Shown here piece by piece: positions 1 to 6,435 of a DNA stretch of 12,858 nt. The DNA comes from Pseudomonadota bacterium (lineage in GTDB: Bacteria > Pseudomonadota > Gammaproteobacteria > Xanthomonadales > Xanthomonadaceae), in contig JAHWKC010000037.1 in NCBI GenBank assembly GCA_019348095.1, positions 1 to 12,858 of the forward strand. The letters run 5' to 3'. Numbering within the stretch: position 1 is the first letter of the stretch; the number at the start of each line of letters is the position of its first letter. The notes below the pieces were generated by a model. That model was not told the DNA's origin, did not search any database, and saw only the letters and a list, made by a program, of their open reading frames with translations. The translations under genes were made by a program, and so were the position numbers.

Positions 1-54
1 CCGCCAAGGGGGGGGTGGGTGGGTTGGCTCCTCGGCGCGCAGCAGCAAAGTCAA

Positions 55-88
55 ACCCCTCCCCATCCCGGCCTTCCCTTGCAGGGGT
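55..88. repeat. degenerate C/G-tract inverted repeat
   Basis: ACCCCT at 55-60 is matched by AGGGGT at 83-88, with a smaller CCCT-TGC-AGGG hairpin inside it at 76-86. A G-tract lies at 8-24. The composition resembles the C-tract/G-tract hairpins at 1841-1859 and 1918-1935, so this may be a decayed copy of the same dispersed intergenic element. I see no gene in 1-228 on either strand. Confidence 0.3.
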
Positions 89-179
89 GAGTGACGAAGC
101 GCTGCCTGCCGCTCGTGCGTTCTCGCTTGGACGCATCGCTCCATTGACATCCACATCACCGCAACGGCGCAAGGCTGTC

Positions 180-198
180 GCCGAACAACTCGTTCGGC
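180..198. repeat. 7-bp perfect inverted repeat upstream of small secreted gene
   Basis: GCCGAAC (180-186) and GTTCGGC (192-198) are perfect arms separated by 5 nt. The repeat lies 30 bp before the GTG start at 229. It could be an operator or a 5'-UTR hairpin of that gene. A TTGACA at 144-149 lies upstream but has no convincing -10 box at proper spacing. Confidence 0.35.
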
Positions 199-228
199 AG
201 ACCATCGTTCGCGATCGGAGGAGCTGTC

Positions 229-540
229 GTGGACCGTCGCGGCGCCTTGCATCGTTATGCCTGTCAGATCGGCCTGTTGCTTCCCGCGTTGGCGTTGTCC
301 GCGCATGGGGGCGAGGTGCGACGCGCCGCCACGATCTCGGTGGGCCTGACGATCACCGCGACCGAACCGGAGCAGCCCGCGCGCAGCGTCGCTGCAGGGC
401 CGCGGTCGGAGAATGGCGCGACAGCACCGGAGCGACCCGAGGGGACCCCGCTCACGCCGACGCCGGCGTCGTCCAGCGATGCCGATTACGCGCATCGCGC
501 GGTGTCGCAGCGGCCGCAATCAGCGGGGCCGCATCGTTGA
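229..540 (+). CDS. small putative secreted protein, unknown function
   Basis: A 103-residue frame starting at GTG, with a strong Shine-Dalgarno GGAGGAG at 217-223 and a 5-nt spacer. This is the best ribosome binding site in the first kilobase and decides the start. The N-terminus has basic residues (RR, HR), then a hydrophobic run GLLLPALALSA, consistent with a Sec signal peptide cleaved near AHG/G. The mature part begins with a beta-like segment (ATISVGLTITATE), followed by a Pro/Ser/Thr/Ala-rich tail that looks disordered. No domain is recognised. It precedes the transglycosylase gene by 68 bp on the same strand and could be co-transcribed with it. The longer frame that covers this stretch in the transglycosylase phase is shadow sequence. 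Moderate confidence because of its small size and the GC-rich background. Confidence 0.5.
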   Translation: MDRRGALHRYACQIGLLLPALALSAHGGEVRRAATISVGLTITATEPEQPARSVAAGPRSENGATAPERPEGTPLTPTPASSSDADYAHRAVSQRPQSAGPHR

Positions 541-608
541 CCCCGGCGTGCACGGCACACCGCGGGGGACGAGGTGCCCATTCCCGTGGAACCAGAACCC
601 TGCCCGCC

Positions 609-1838
609 ATGGCCCTGTACCAGCTGCTGCTCGGGCTGCTGTTGTCGGTGCCGGCGCAGGCATTGGCCTGGGTACCCGCATTCGACCAGTGCCTCGATCG
701 CCTACGCACGCGCGCGCTCTCCGAGGGCATCACCGCGGCGACCTTCGATACCCACGTGCGCCCGGTGCAAGCCGACGAATCGGTGCTGGCGCTACTCGAT
801 GCGCAACCCGAGTTCACCACCCCGATCTGGGACTACCTCGCCGGCCTTGTCGATCAGGAGCGCGTGGATGACGGTCGCGAAATGCTGCGCCGACACGCCG
901 ACACGCTCGCCCAGGTCGAGGCGGAGTACGGGGTGGACCCAGAAACCGTGGTCGCGGTATGGGGCGTGGAGAGCGATTTTGGCAACACTTTCGGCAAGCG
1001 GTCGCTGTTGACGTCGCTGACAACCTTGTCGTGCAGGGGGCGGCGCCAATCGTTCTTCCGCGGCGAGCTGCTCGATGCGCTGCGGATCGTCCAGTCCGGC
1101 GACGTCGCCGCCGACCGGCTGGTGGGCTCATGGGCCGGCGCGTTCGGGCACACCCAGTTCATGCCTTCGACTTACCGGCGCATCGCGGTGGACTTCGACG
1201 GTGACGGCCGACGCGACCTGGTCGGCAGCATCCCCGACGCGCTGGCCTCCACCGCCAATTACCTGGAACGCTCGGGTTGGCGCAGCGGCGAGCCCTGGGG
1301 GTTCGAGGTGCGGTTACCGGAGGATCTCGGCACGCGCGTATCGGGGCGCACCAGCCGGCGGCCGCTGAGCTACTGGCAGCAGCACGGGATCACGCGCGTG
1401 GATGGCGGCCAGATCGATCTGCCGGCATCCACCCCGACGGCACTGCTGCTGCCGGCAGGGCGCGAGGGGCCGGCGTTCCTGGTGTTCAAGAACTTCGATG
1501 CCATCTATTCCTACAACGCCGCGGAGAGCTATGCGCTGGCAATCGCGCACCTGTCGGATCGACTGCGCGGGCAGGGCGGGTTCGCCACCGAGTGGCCCAC
1601 GGCCGATCCCGGGCTGTCACGGCAGGACCGGCGCGAGCTGCAGATGCTGCTGCTGGCGCGCGGTCACGACATCGGGCAGGTCGACGGCATCATCGGCGCG
1701 GCCTCGCGCGCGGCGATCAAGCAGGAGAAGCAGCGCCTTGGAATCACCCCGGCCGACGGCCGGGCCGGGCGGCGGGTGTTGGAGGAACTACGCGCTGACG
1801 TTGGTGGCGCGCACGCGGAGTCCCGCACGACCCATTGA
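609..1838 (+). CDS. lytic murein transglycosylase, MltB family
   Basis: 409 residues when started at ATG 609. This start is chosen because it begins directly with a signal peptide (residues 1-20, MALYQLLLGL to AQALA), whereas the in-frame extension upstream is arginine-rich junk. Residues 20-325 form the MltB-type (SLT_2) catalytic domain. The catalytic glutamate is Glu121 in WGVESDFGN, and the family motif WAGAFGHTQFMPST is at 175-188. A DFDGDGRRDL loop follows. Residues about 335-395 (LSRQDRRELQMLLLARG..., DGIIGAASRAAI) match a C-terminal peptidoglycan-binding domain 1. Enzymes of this family cleave the MurNAc-GlcNAc bond to give 1,6-anhydro-muropeptides in the periplasm. No lipobox is visible, so it is probably soluble, unlike E. 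coli MltB. A hairpin follows the stop codon directly. All key residues look present. Confidence 0.92.
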   Translation: MALYQLLLGLLLSVPAQALAWVPAFDQCLDRLRTRALSEGITAATFDTHVRPVQADESVLALLDAQPEFTTPIWDYLAGLVDQERVDDGREMLRRHADTLAQVEAEYGVDPETVVAVWGVESDFGNTFGKRSLLTSLTTLSCRGRRQSFFRGELLDALRIVQSGDVAADRLVGSWAGAFGHTQFMPSTYRRIAVDFDGDGRRDLVGSIPDALASTANYLERSGWRSGEPWGFEVRLPEDLGTRVSGRTSRRPLSYWQQHGITRVDGGQIDLPASTPTALLLPAGREGPAFLVFKNFDAIYSYNAAESYALAIAHLSDRLRGQGGFATEWPTADPGLSRQDRRELQMLLLARGHDIGQVDGIIGAASRAAIKQEKQRLGITPADGRAGRRVLEELRADVGGAHAESRTTH

Positions 1839-1840
1839 AG

Positions 1841-1859
1841 CCCTCCCTCAAGGGGAGGG
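1841..1859 (+). terminator. hairpin after the transglycosylase gene
   Basis: CCCTCCC (1841-1847) pairs with GGGAGGG (1853-1859) around a 5-nt loop, 2 bp after the stop codon. There is no long T-run after it, so it may act as a 3'-end hairpin or be one copy of a dispersed C/G-tract repeat (compare 55-88 and 1918-1935). Confidence 0.4.
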
Positions 1860-1917
1860 TTGGGTTCGCTCGTGATCTGCAAGTGTCGGGCAGAAGCAAA
1901 CTATCCGCATCGCGGCT

Positions 1918-1935
1918 TTCCCCTTTTAAGGGGAA
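1918..1935. repeat. perfect 8-bp C/G-tract palindrome
   Basis: TTCCCCTT (1918-1925) and AAGGGGAA (1928-1935) form a perfect inverted repeat with a 2-nt loop, followed by an A-rich stretch (AGAAAAACAAAG). It lies in the 213-bp gap before the glutamate-synthase-family gene. Together with 1841-1859 it looks like a paired intergenic repeat. I see no gene in 1839-2051. Confidence 0.45.
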
Positions 1936-2051
1936 GGAGAAAAACAAAGGCAACCAAGCAAGCCCGGCTCTACGACCACCCCGGCCGATTCAACATCATC
2001 GTAATTGCCGACCCGGTATCCTCATTCGTTGCTGGATCGACCGGAACCTGC

Positions 2052-3674
2052 ATGGCGCGATACACCGTCTACCTCCTGAGCCTGATCCTCACGCTCGCCG
2101 CCCTGGCGCTGGCGCTGTTCAACCCGGCGTGGTGGTGGGCGGTGGTGGTGTTCGGCGCGCTGGCGGTGGTCGGTACCTGGGACCTGCTGCAGAAGCGCAG
2201 CACGCTGCGACGCAACTATCCGATCCTCGCGCATTTCCGCTATGGACTGGAATCGATCGGCCCGGAGATGCGCCAATACTTTATCGAGGCCGACACCGCC
2301 GAGACGCCGTTCTCGCGCCAGCAGCGGGCACTGGTCTACCAGCGCTCCAAGTCGGTCATCGACACGCGTCCGTTCGGCACGTTGCACGATGTCTACGGCG
2401 TCGATTACGAGTGGATCAACCACTCGATGATCCCGGCGCCGCACGGACCGCATGATTTCCGCATCGTGATCGGCGAGAAGCAGGCGCAGCCGTACTCGGC
2501 CAGTGTGTTCAACATTTCGGCGATGAGCTTCGGCTCGCTGTCGGCCAACGCCATCCGCGCGATGAACAAGGGCGCGAAGCGCGGCGGCTTCTACCACGAC
2601 ACCGGCGAGGGTTCGATCTCGCCGTACCACCGAGAGCACGGCGGCGACCTGGTCTGGGAAATCGGCTCCGGCTACTTCGGCTGCCGCGATGACGATGGGC
2701 GCTTCAGCGAGGAGCGCTTCGTCGAGAACGCCACCGATCCCCAGGTCAAGATGATCGAGATCAAGCTTTCCCAGGGTGCCAAGCCCGGCCACGGCGGCGT
2801 GTTGCCGGCGCCGAAGGTGACCCCGGAGATCGCGCTGACGCGCGGCGTGCCGCCATGGGTGGAGTGCGTGTCACCGGCGCAACACGGCGAGTTCAACAAT
2901 CCCTGCGGGCTGCTGGAGTTCGTCGCACGCCTGCGCCGGCTCTCGGGCGGAAAACCGACCGGCTTCAAACTGGCGATCGGCCATCCGTGGGAGTGGTTCG
3001 GCATCGCCAAGGCCATGCACGAGACCGGCGTGTTGCCGGACTTCATCGTCGTCGACGGGGCCGAGGGCGGCACCGGCGCATCGCCGGCGGAATTCATCGA
3101 CCACGTCGGCGTGCCGATGCATGAGGCCCTGATGCTGGTGCACAACACGCTGGTCGGACTCGGCCTGCGCGATCGCGTGCACCTGGCCGCCGCCGGCCGC
3201 ATCACCAGTGCGTTCGATATCGCCCGCACCATGGCCATGGGGGCGGACTGGTGCAACTCGGGCCGCGGCTACATGTTCGCGGTCGGCTGCATCCAGGCCC
3301 AGACCTGCCACACCGATCACTGCCCGACCGGCGTGGCCACGCAAGACCCCAAGCGCTGGAAGCAGCTGGACGTGGTCGACAAGTCAGACCGCGTCTTCAA
3401 CTATCACCAGAACACCTTGCGCGCGCTGCGCGACCTGCTGTGCGCGGCCGGCCTGGAGCACCCGCGGCAGGTCGGGCCCGAGCACATCCTGCGCCGCGTG
3501 TCGCCCACCGAAGTGCGCTCGATGGCCGCGCTGTACCGTTTCCTCAGGCCCGGCGAACTGCTCGACCACGTGCCCGAGCACGCGGTGTTCAAGGCTTTCT
3601 GGGCGGTCTCGCGCAGCGACTCGTTCGCGCCGCCGGACAATGTGCGGGCGATGCGCGACAGCAAGGTGATCTAG
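2052..3674 (+). CDS. FMN-binding glutamate synthase family protein, membrane-anchored
   Basis: 540 residues from ATG 2052. This start places two hydrophobic segments at the very N-terminus (about residues 5-22 and 27-43, the latter Trp-rich AWWWAVVV), so the enzyme is probably anchored with its catalytic part in the cytoplasm. From about residue 145 the sequence follows the central and FMN domains of glutamate synthase: SVFNISAMSFGSLS, GAKRGGFYHDTGEGSISPYH, KLSQGAKPGHGGVLPAPKVT (near 239-258), DGAEGGTGASP (335-345) and the AAGRI phosphate-binding loop. C413, C419 and C424 (CIQAQTCHTDHCPTGVA) match the 3Fe-4S cluster ligands of GltB. No N-terminal glutaminase domain is present, so ammonia cannot be made from glutamine by this chain alone. 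Members of this short family are widespread, but their substrate is not firmly known. A convergent arsC-like gene lies 46 bp downstream. Confidence 0.9.
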   Translation: MARYTVYLLSLILTLAALALALFNPAWWWAVVVFGALAVVGTWDLLQKRSTLRRNYPILAHFRYGLESIGPEMRQYFIEADTAETPFSRQQRALVYQRSKSVIDTRPFGTLHDVYGVDYEWINHSMIPAPHGPHDFRIVIGEKQAQPYSASVFNISAMSFGSLSANAIRAMNKGAKRGGFYHDTGEGSISPYHREHGGDLVWEIGSGYFGCRDDDGRFSEERFVENATDPQVKMIEIKLSQGAKPGHGGVLPAPKVTPEIALTRGVPPWVECVSPAQHGEFNNPCGLLEFVARLRRLSGGKPTGFKLAIGHPWEWFGIAKAMHETGVLPDFIVVDGAEGGTGASPAEFIDHVGVPMHEALMLVHNTLVGLGLRDRVHLAAAGRITSAFDIARTMAMGADWCNSGRGYMFAVGCIQAQTCHTDHCPTGVATQDPKRWKQLDVVDKSDRVFNYHQNTLRALRDLLCAAGLEHPRQVGPEHILRRVSPTEVRSMAALYRFLRPGELLDHVPEHAVFKAFWAVSRSDSFAPPDNVRAMRDSKVI

Positions 3675-3676
3675 CC

Positions 3677-3694
3677 GCCGGCCTTTCTTCCGGC
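3677..3694. terminator. possible bidirectional hairpin between convergent genes
   Basis: GCCGG (3677-3681) and CCGGC (3690-3694) flank an 8-nt pyrimidine loop in the 46-bp gap between the stop codons of the convergent genes ending at 3674 and 3721. The stem is short and has no clear T-tract, so this is weak support for a shared terminator. Confidence 0.3.
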
Positions 3695-3720
3695 CCCGCC
3701 TTCGCAGGGGGCAAGGTCGG

Positions 3721-4071
3721 CTAAAGCAGCTCCAGCACGCGCTCGGGCGGGCGCCCGATCACCGCACGGCCGGCGTGCACGAAGACCGGCCGTTCGATCA
3801 GGCGGGGATGCGCATGCATTGCGGCGATCAGCGCAGCGTCGTCCAGCGATTCATCGGCCAGTCCCAGCGCGCAGTAGGGCTCCTCGCCGGTCCGAAGCAG
3901 CGCGCGTGCGGGCAGCTGAAGCTGCTCCACCAGCTCGCGCAGCTCAGCGACCGACGGCGCCGCGTCGAGATAGGCAATGAGTTCCGGCTCGATCCCGCGC
4001 TCGTGCAGCAGCGCGAGTGCGGCACGCGATTTCGAGCAGCGCGGATTGTGGTACAGCCGGGTTGAGGTCAT
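3721..4071 (-). CDS. arsC: ArsC-type arsenate reductase (glutaredoxin-dependent family)
   Basis: 116 residues, the usual length for the ArsC/YfgD thioredoxin-fold family. The start (ATG complementary to 4069-4071) is chosen because it begins MTSTRLYHNPRCSKSR, the characteristic N-terminal beta-strand with active-site Cys12. An upstream AGGTGG could serve as a ribosome binding site. Conserved features further on include the LIAYL strand and the C-terminal RPVFVHAGRAVIGRPPE segment (about 94-110), which holds the anion-binding arginines and the cis-Pro region. True arsenate reductases pass electrons from glutathione/glutaredoxin to arsenate. The YfgD-like branch has the same motif but no proven arsenate role, and no arsB or arsR is nearby, so the substrate remains inferred. 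It is transcribed alone, convergent with the preceding gene. Confidence 0.88.
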   Translation of the reverse strand: MTSTRLYHNPRCSKSRAALALLHERGIEPELIAYLDAAPSVAELRELVEQLQLPARALLRTGEEPYCALGLADESLDDAALIAAMHAHPRLIERPVFVHAGRAVIGRPPERVLELL

Positions 4072-4167
4072 AGGTTCGGTTCCACCTGCAGGAGCGAGTG
4101 TGCCCGATACCCATACGAGCGGGCGCGCGACTGCCACCGGACACAGGCGCGGCTGTCCTAACCCGAT

Positions 4168-4191
4168 CGCGCCCATGCTCCCATGGGCGCG
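4168..4191. repeat. strong 10-bp perfect hairpin upstream of the arsC-like gene
   Basis: CGCGCCCATG (4168-4177) and CATGGGCGCG (4182-4191) are perfect arms around a CTCC loop, about 100 bp upstream of the minus-strand arsC-like start. There is no T-run on either strand, so it is not a classical terminator. It could be a repeat, an operator, or a leftover from rearrangement. I see no gene in 4072-4307. Confidence 0.45.
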
Positions 4192-4307
4192 CGGTAGGCG
4201 GCTTGGCGTCGGAGGCGCACGTTGGACCAAGTGAGTTCGATTTCTCCCACAGACTAATTTCGCACGCGCGCCCAATCTGCTTTTCCAACTTTTAGCGGAG
4301 AGCATAA

Positions 4308-4484
4308 ATGCGTGACTACGAACTGCTCGGATATTTGTGTGCACTGCCAGATCACGATCTGGATCGGGTGCGAAGAGGTGGCTGTCATGACTGGCTTGTC
4401 GCTCATCACCATCCAGCAACGCCGAACAGCCGGTCTGCCGAACCCGATTTCCGGATTGAGGCTACTTGGTTGGCGCTTGGGTGA
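4308..4484 (+). CDS. small hypothetical protein (58 aa), possibly a broken gene
   Basis: ATG 4308 with GGAG at 4297-4300 and a 7-nt spacer opens a 58-residue frame (MRDYELLGYLCALPDHDLDR..., ending EATWLALG). It is not arginine/alanine-biased as shadow frames here are, and it sits in a stretch of visibly lower GC (about 4240-4640), so it may be real and of foreign origin. At the stop, GGGTGA overlaps a GTG at 4481 that opens a second frame, VTRQWVGIEEGNRELSL, ending at TGA 4532-4534. The same phase continues after that stop as VEECSSVLRRGFEHVPLAKL. The pieces together read like one protein split by a frameshift and a stop. A perfect 16-bp palindrome (CCAGATC-AC-GATCTGG, 4347-4362) lies inside. 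Function unknown. Confidence 0.35.
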   Translation: MRDYELLGYLCALPDHDLDRVRRGGCHDWLVAHHHPATPNSRSAEPDFRIEATWLALG

Positions 4485-4692
4485 CACGTCAATGGGTGGG
4501 CATCGAAGAAGGGAATCGCGAGCTGTCTCTTTGAGTTGAGGAGTGCTCGTCGGTGCTACGCAGAGGCTTCGAGCACGTCCCGCTTGCCAAACTGCTCAGT
4601 GCTGAACTACCGCGTAAGTTTATTTGTGCGTTTGTTTGTTTCTTCCGAATGAGCCGTTACCGAGCGACACCCGTCAGCACCGAGAGAAGACC

Positions 4693-5235
4693 ATGCGAAA
4701 CGCAGAGTTCACCATCCGCGACATCTGTCCCGGCCCTGCAGGCGCGAAGGAGTGGACGCATGCCTCGTACAGTCCGCAGACCGGGTTGCTGTACGCGCCG
4801 GTGATCGAGGCATGCGCCGATTTCAAGCTGGTCCAGCGGGAGTTCAAGGAGGGAATGGGGTACTGGGGCGGCGAAGCCAGTGCCGTCGGGAAACCGCAGA
4901 CGGGCGCGGTCAAGGCATTCGGTCCGGCAACCGGGCGCGAAGTGTGGTCGTGGTCTTCGGAGCAACCGATGGTCGCATCGGTGCTTTCGACCGGGGGCGG
5001 TCTGATATTCACCGGTGAACCCAGCGGCAACTTCAATGCGTACGACGCGCGCACTGGCGAGCTGGTCTGGCAGTTCCAGACCGGTAGCGGTATCCACAGC
5101 AATCCGATCAGCTACAGCATTGACGGCACCCAGTACATTGCCGTCCCGTCGGGATGGGGTGGCTGGCCGTAGGGGTTCGCGCCGGAAATGTACGGCGCGA
5201 GCCGTGGCTCGGCGGTGTTCGCGTTCGCGCTCTAG
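4693..5235 (+). pseudogene. C-terminal fragment of a PQQ-dependent alcohol dehydrogenase, with premature stop
   Basis: From about 4693 the frame reads as the C-terminal blades of a quinoprotein (PQQ) dehydrogenase: CPGPAGAKEWTHASYSPQTG, LLYAPVIEACADF, a PATGREVWSW blade motif, VASVLSTGGGLIFTGEPSG, YDARTGELVWQFQTGSGIHS and SYSIDGTQYIAVPSGWGGW. These are the tryptophan-docking repeats of the propeller. Family members are usually near 600 residues; only about 180 codons remain, so roughly the first two thirds are missing, with the signal peptide and most PQQ/metal ligands. A TAG at 5170-5172 interrupts the frame, yet the next 20 codons (GFAPEMYGASRGSAVFAFAL) are clearly the natural end and stop at TAG 5233-5235. 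The sequence upstream of 4693 does not resemble the family. This is a dead remnant of a periplasmic enzyme. Confidence 0.85.
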
Positions 5236-5635
5236 GACTCGAATCATCCATCGGCACCGGAGCGCACGCCTGCCAACAACATGCAGAAGGTACCCGTGTC
5301 CGGCAGCGTCGAGCCTACCCCTTGAAGCCGCTCTGATGGAGCGTCGACTATCAGTTTCCGCGCGTCCGCTGCGACCGACAGCTCCGGATGGGGATCAGAC
5401 GCCGGGCGGATCTTCCGCGAGGTCCAAGCCTCTGCCAGCGGGGCCGTTGATGCAGAAACCGGCACGTGTTTCTGAGTCTGGTTTCAAGAAGTCAGCTCCG
5501 CCGCCAGATGCAATCAATACCGCCGTCGCCACCGTTTCCTCGGGTTATCGGCGCCGCATTGAGGCGCGGAAGTGCCATTCACTGCGCGGATTGCAGCGGC
5601 GGCAGCGGAAATCCGGCAATGAGCGTCCGCCATAT

Positions 5636-5667
5636 CGGCTTTACACATAGGCAGGTTGCGATACGCT
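5636..5667 (+). promoter_or_regulatory. candidate promoter element containing a shared 13-mer
   Basis: CGGCTTTACACAT at 5636-5648 is repeated exactly at 7590-7602, upstream of the cytochrome gene. TTTACA (5640-5645) could be a -35 box. At 16-bp spacing TACGCT (5662-5667) is only a weak -10 match. It lies 77 bp before the lipoprotein start and just upstream of the palindrome at 5675-5692. Confidence 0.3.
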
Positions 5668-5674
5668 CCAGCCC

Positions 5675-5692
5675 GGTGAGTCTGCACTCACC
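5675..5692. promoter_or_regulatory. candidate operator, perfect palindrome GGTGAGT-CTGC-ACTCACC
   Basis: Perfect 7-bp arms with a 4-nt spacer, 32 bp before the lipoprotein start and just downstream of the candidate promoter. A dimeric winged-helix repressor bound here would block transcription. The regulator gene at 6436 is second in the same operon, so autoregulation is a natural inference. No second copy is visible in the window. Confidence 0.45.
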
Positions 5693-5724
5693 GCCATCCC
5701 TCGGCGCCCAGACCTAGAGCCAGC

Positions 5725-6432
5725 ATGAAACCGATCCGACTTGCCATTGCCGTGGCCCTTGCCGTGTCCGCCATCGCCTGCGACGTGTCGCCGCCCAACG
5801 GTGACGACGCGGCCGCGACGAATGGTGCACACGCGATCGACCGCGCCCACCTCGACCGGGTCGATGCCAGCCCGGCCGGTCCCGCCATGAGCGCCGCCGC
5901 GCCGAAGCTGCAGGCCGACCTGCGCGCGTTGTGGAACGGCCATGTCGACGCGACCCGCGACTACGCTCTGGCGGTCAAGGCCGACGACAGCGCCGCCGCA
6001 GATCGCGCCGCGCAGGACGTGGTCGCCAACGCCAAGGCCATTGCCGAGGCGGTCGCCGGCTTTTACGGCGAGCCCGCCGGCTACACGATGCTGGCCCTGC
6101 TGGGCGGCCACTGGGGCGGCGTCAAGGCACTGACCGATTCGCACCGCAGCGGCGATGCGACGGCCGCGGCGCAGGCGCTCGACGCGCTGGTCGCCAATGC
6201 CGACGAGATCGCCGTATTTTTGGCCGGCGCCAATCCGCACCTGGCCGCCGACGCCGTGCGGGGCCTGCTGGTCGCCCATGGAGGTCACCATGCAATGCAG
6301 GCGCAGCAGATCATGACCGGCGATACCGCGGCCGAGGCACGGACGTGGATCGCGATGCAGGCACATATGGACGTCATCGCCGACGCGCTCGCCGGCGCAA
6401 TCGCCAGGCAGTTTCCCGACCAGGCTAGATGA
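5725..6432 (+). CDS. lipoprotein with three 56-residue His-containing helical repeats
   Basis: 235 residues. The N-terminus is a lipoprotein signal peptide (MKPIRLAIAVALAVSAIAC) with lipidated Cys19, followed by a short linker. From about residue 66 the protein consists of three tandem units of 56 residues. His73 (LWNGH), His129 (LLGGH) and His185 (LLVAH) recur at exactly 56-residue spacing. The NAxxIA motif at 102 (NAKAIAEAVAGF) and 158 (NADEIAVFLAGA), with its variant at 214 (HMDVIADALAGA), keeps the same period. Extra histidines (140, 172, 188, 189) and methionines in unit 3 suggest metal or heme binding, which is inference. The LW..H and NADxIA..L pattern reminds me of an uncharacterised helical family in Bacillus-type genomes, from memory only. 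The stop is 3 bp before the regulator start, so the two are co-transcribed. Localisation: an envelope membrane facing the periplasm. Confidence 0.8.
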   Translation: MKPIRLAIAVALAVSAIACDVSPPNGDDAAATNGAHAIDRAHLDRVDASPAGPAMSAAAPKLQADLRALWNGHVDATRDYALAVKADDSAAADRAAQDVVANAKAIAEAVAGFYGEPAGYTMLALLGGHWGGVKALTDSHRSGDATAAAQALDALVANADEIAVFLAGANPHLAADAVRGLLVAHGGHHAMQAQQIMTGDTAAEARTWIAMQAHMDVIADALAGAIARQFPDQAR

Positions 6433-6435
6433 GCC

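Larger units (their letters stand above)
5236..5724. other. 489-bp gap without a confident gene
   Basis: Between the PQQ-enzyme remnant and the lipoprotein gene, frames on both strands lack good ribosome binding sites and recognisable motifs. GAAACC near 5456 and GGTTTC near 5481 form a loose inverted repeat. The last 90 bp hold the candidate promoter element and the palindromic operator described separately. The rest may be decayed coding sequence, but I cannot name it. Confidence 0.5.

Noticed and set aside
144..149. TTGACA as a -35 promoter box for the gene at 229
   Set aside because: No -10-like hexamer at 16-18 bp spacing.
4072..4419. 116-residue N-terminal extension of the arsC-like frame
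   Set aside because: Sequence before MTSTRLYHNP has no similarity to the family and family proteins are about 115 residues. The internal ATG at 4071 is the natural start.
4532..4534. TGA as a selenocysteine codon joining two segments
   Set aside because: No SECIS-like hairpin is evident directly after the TGA, and a frameshift upstream is also needed. Gene decay is simpler.
5170..5172. TAG in the PQQ-enzyme fragment as a pyrrolysine or readthrough codon
   Set aside because: The gene is already 5'-truncated by about two thirds, so a recoding explanation is unnecessary.
5244..5465. Minus-strand frame with a PASDPHPELSVAADARKLIV stretch
   Set aside because: Looks protein-like in part but lacks a start with ribosome binding site and any recognised family. 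Left as unassigned gap.
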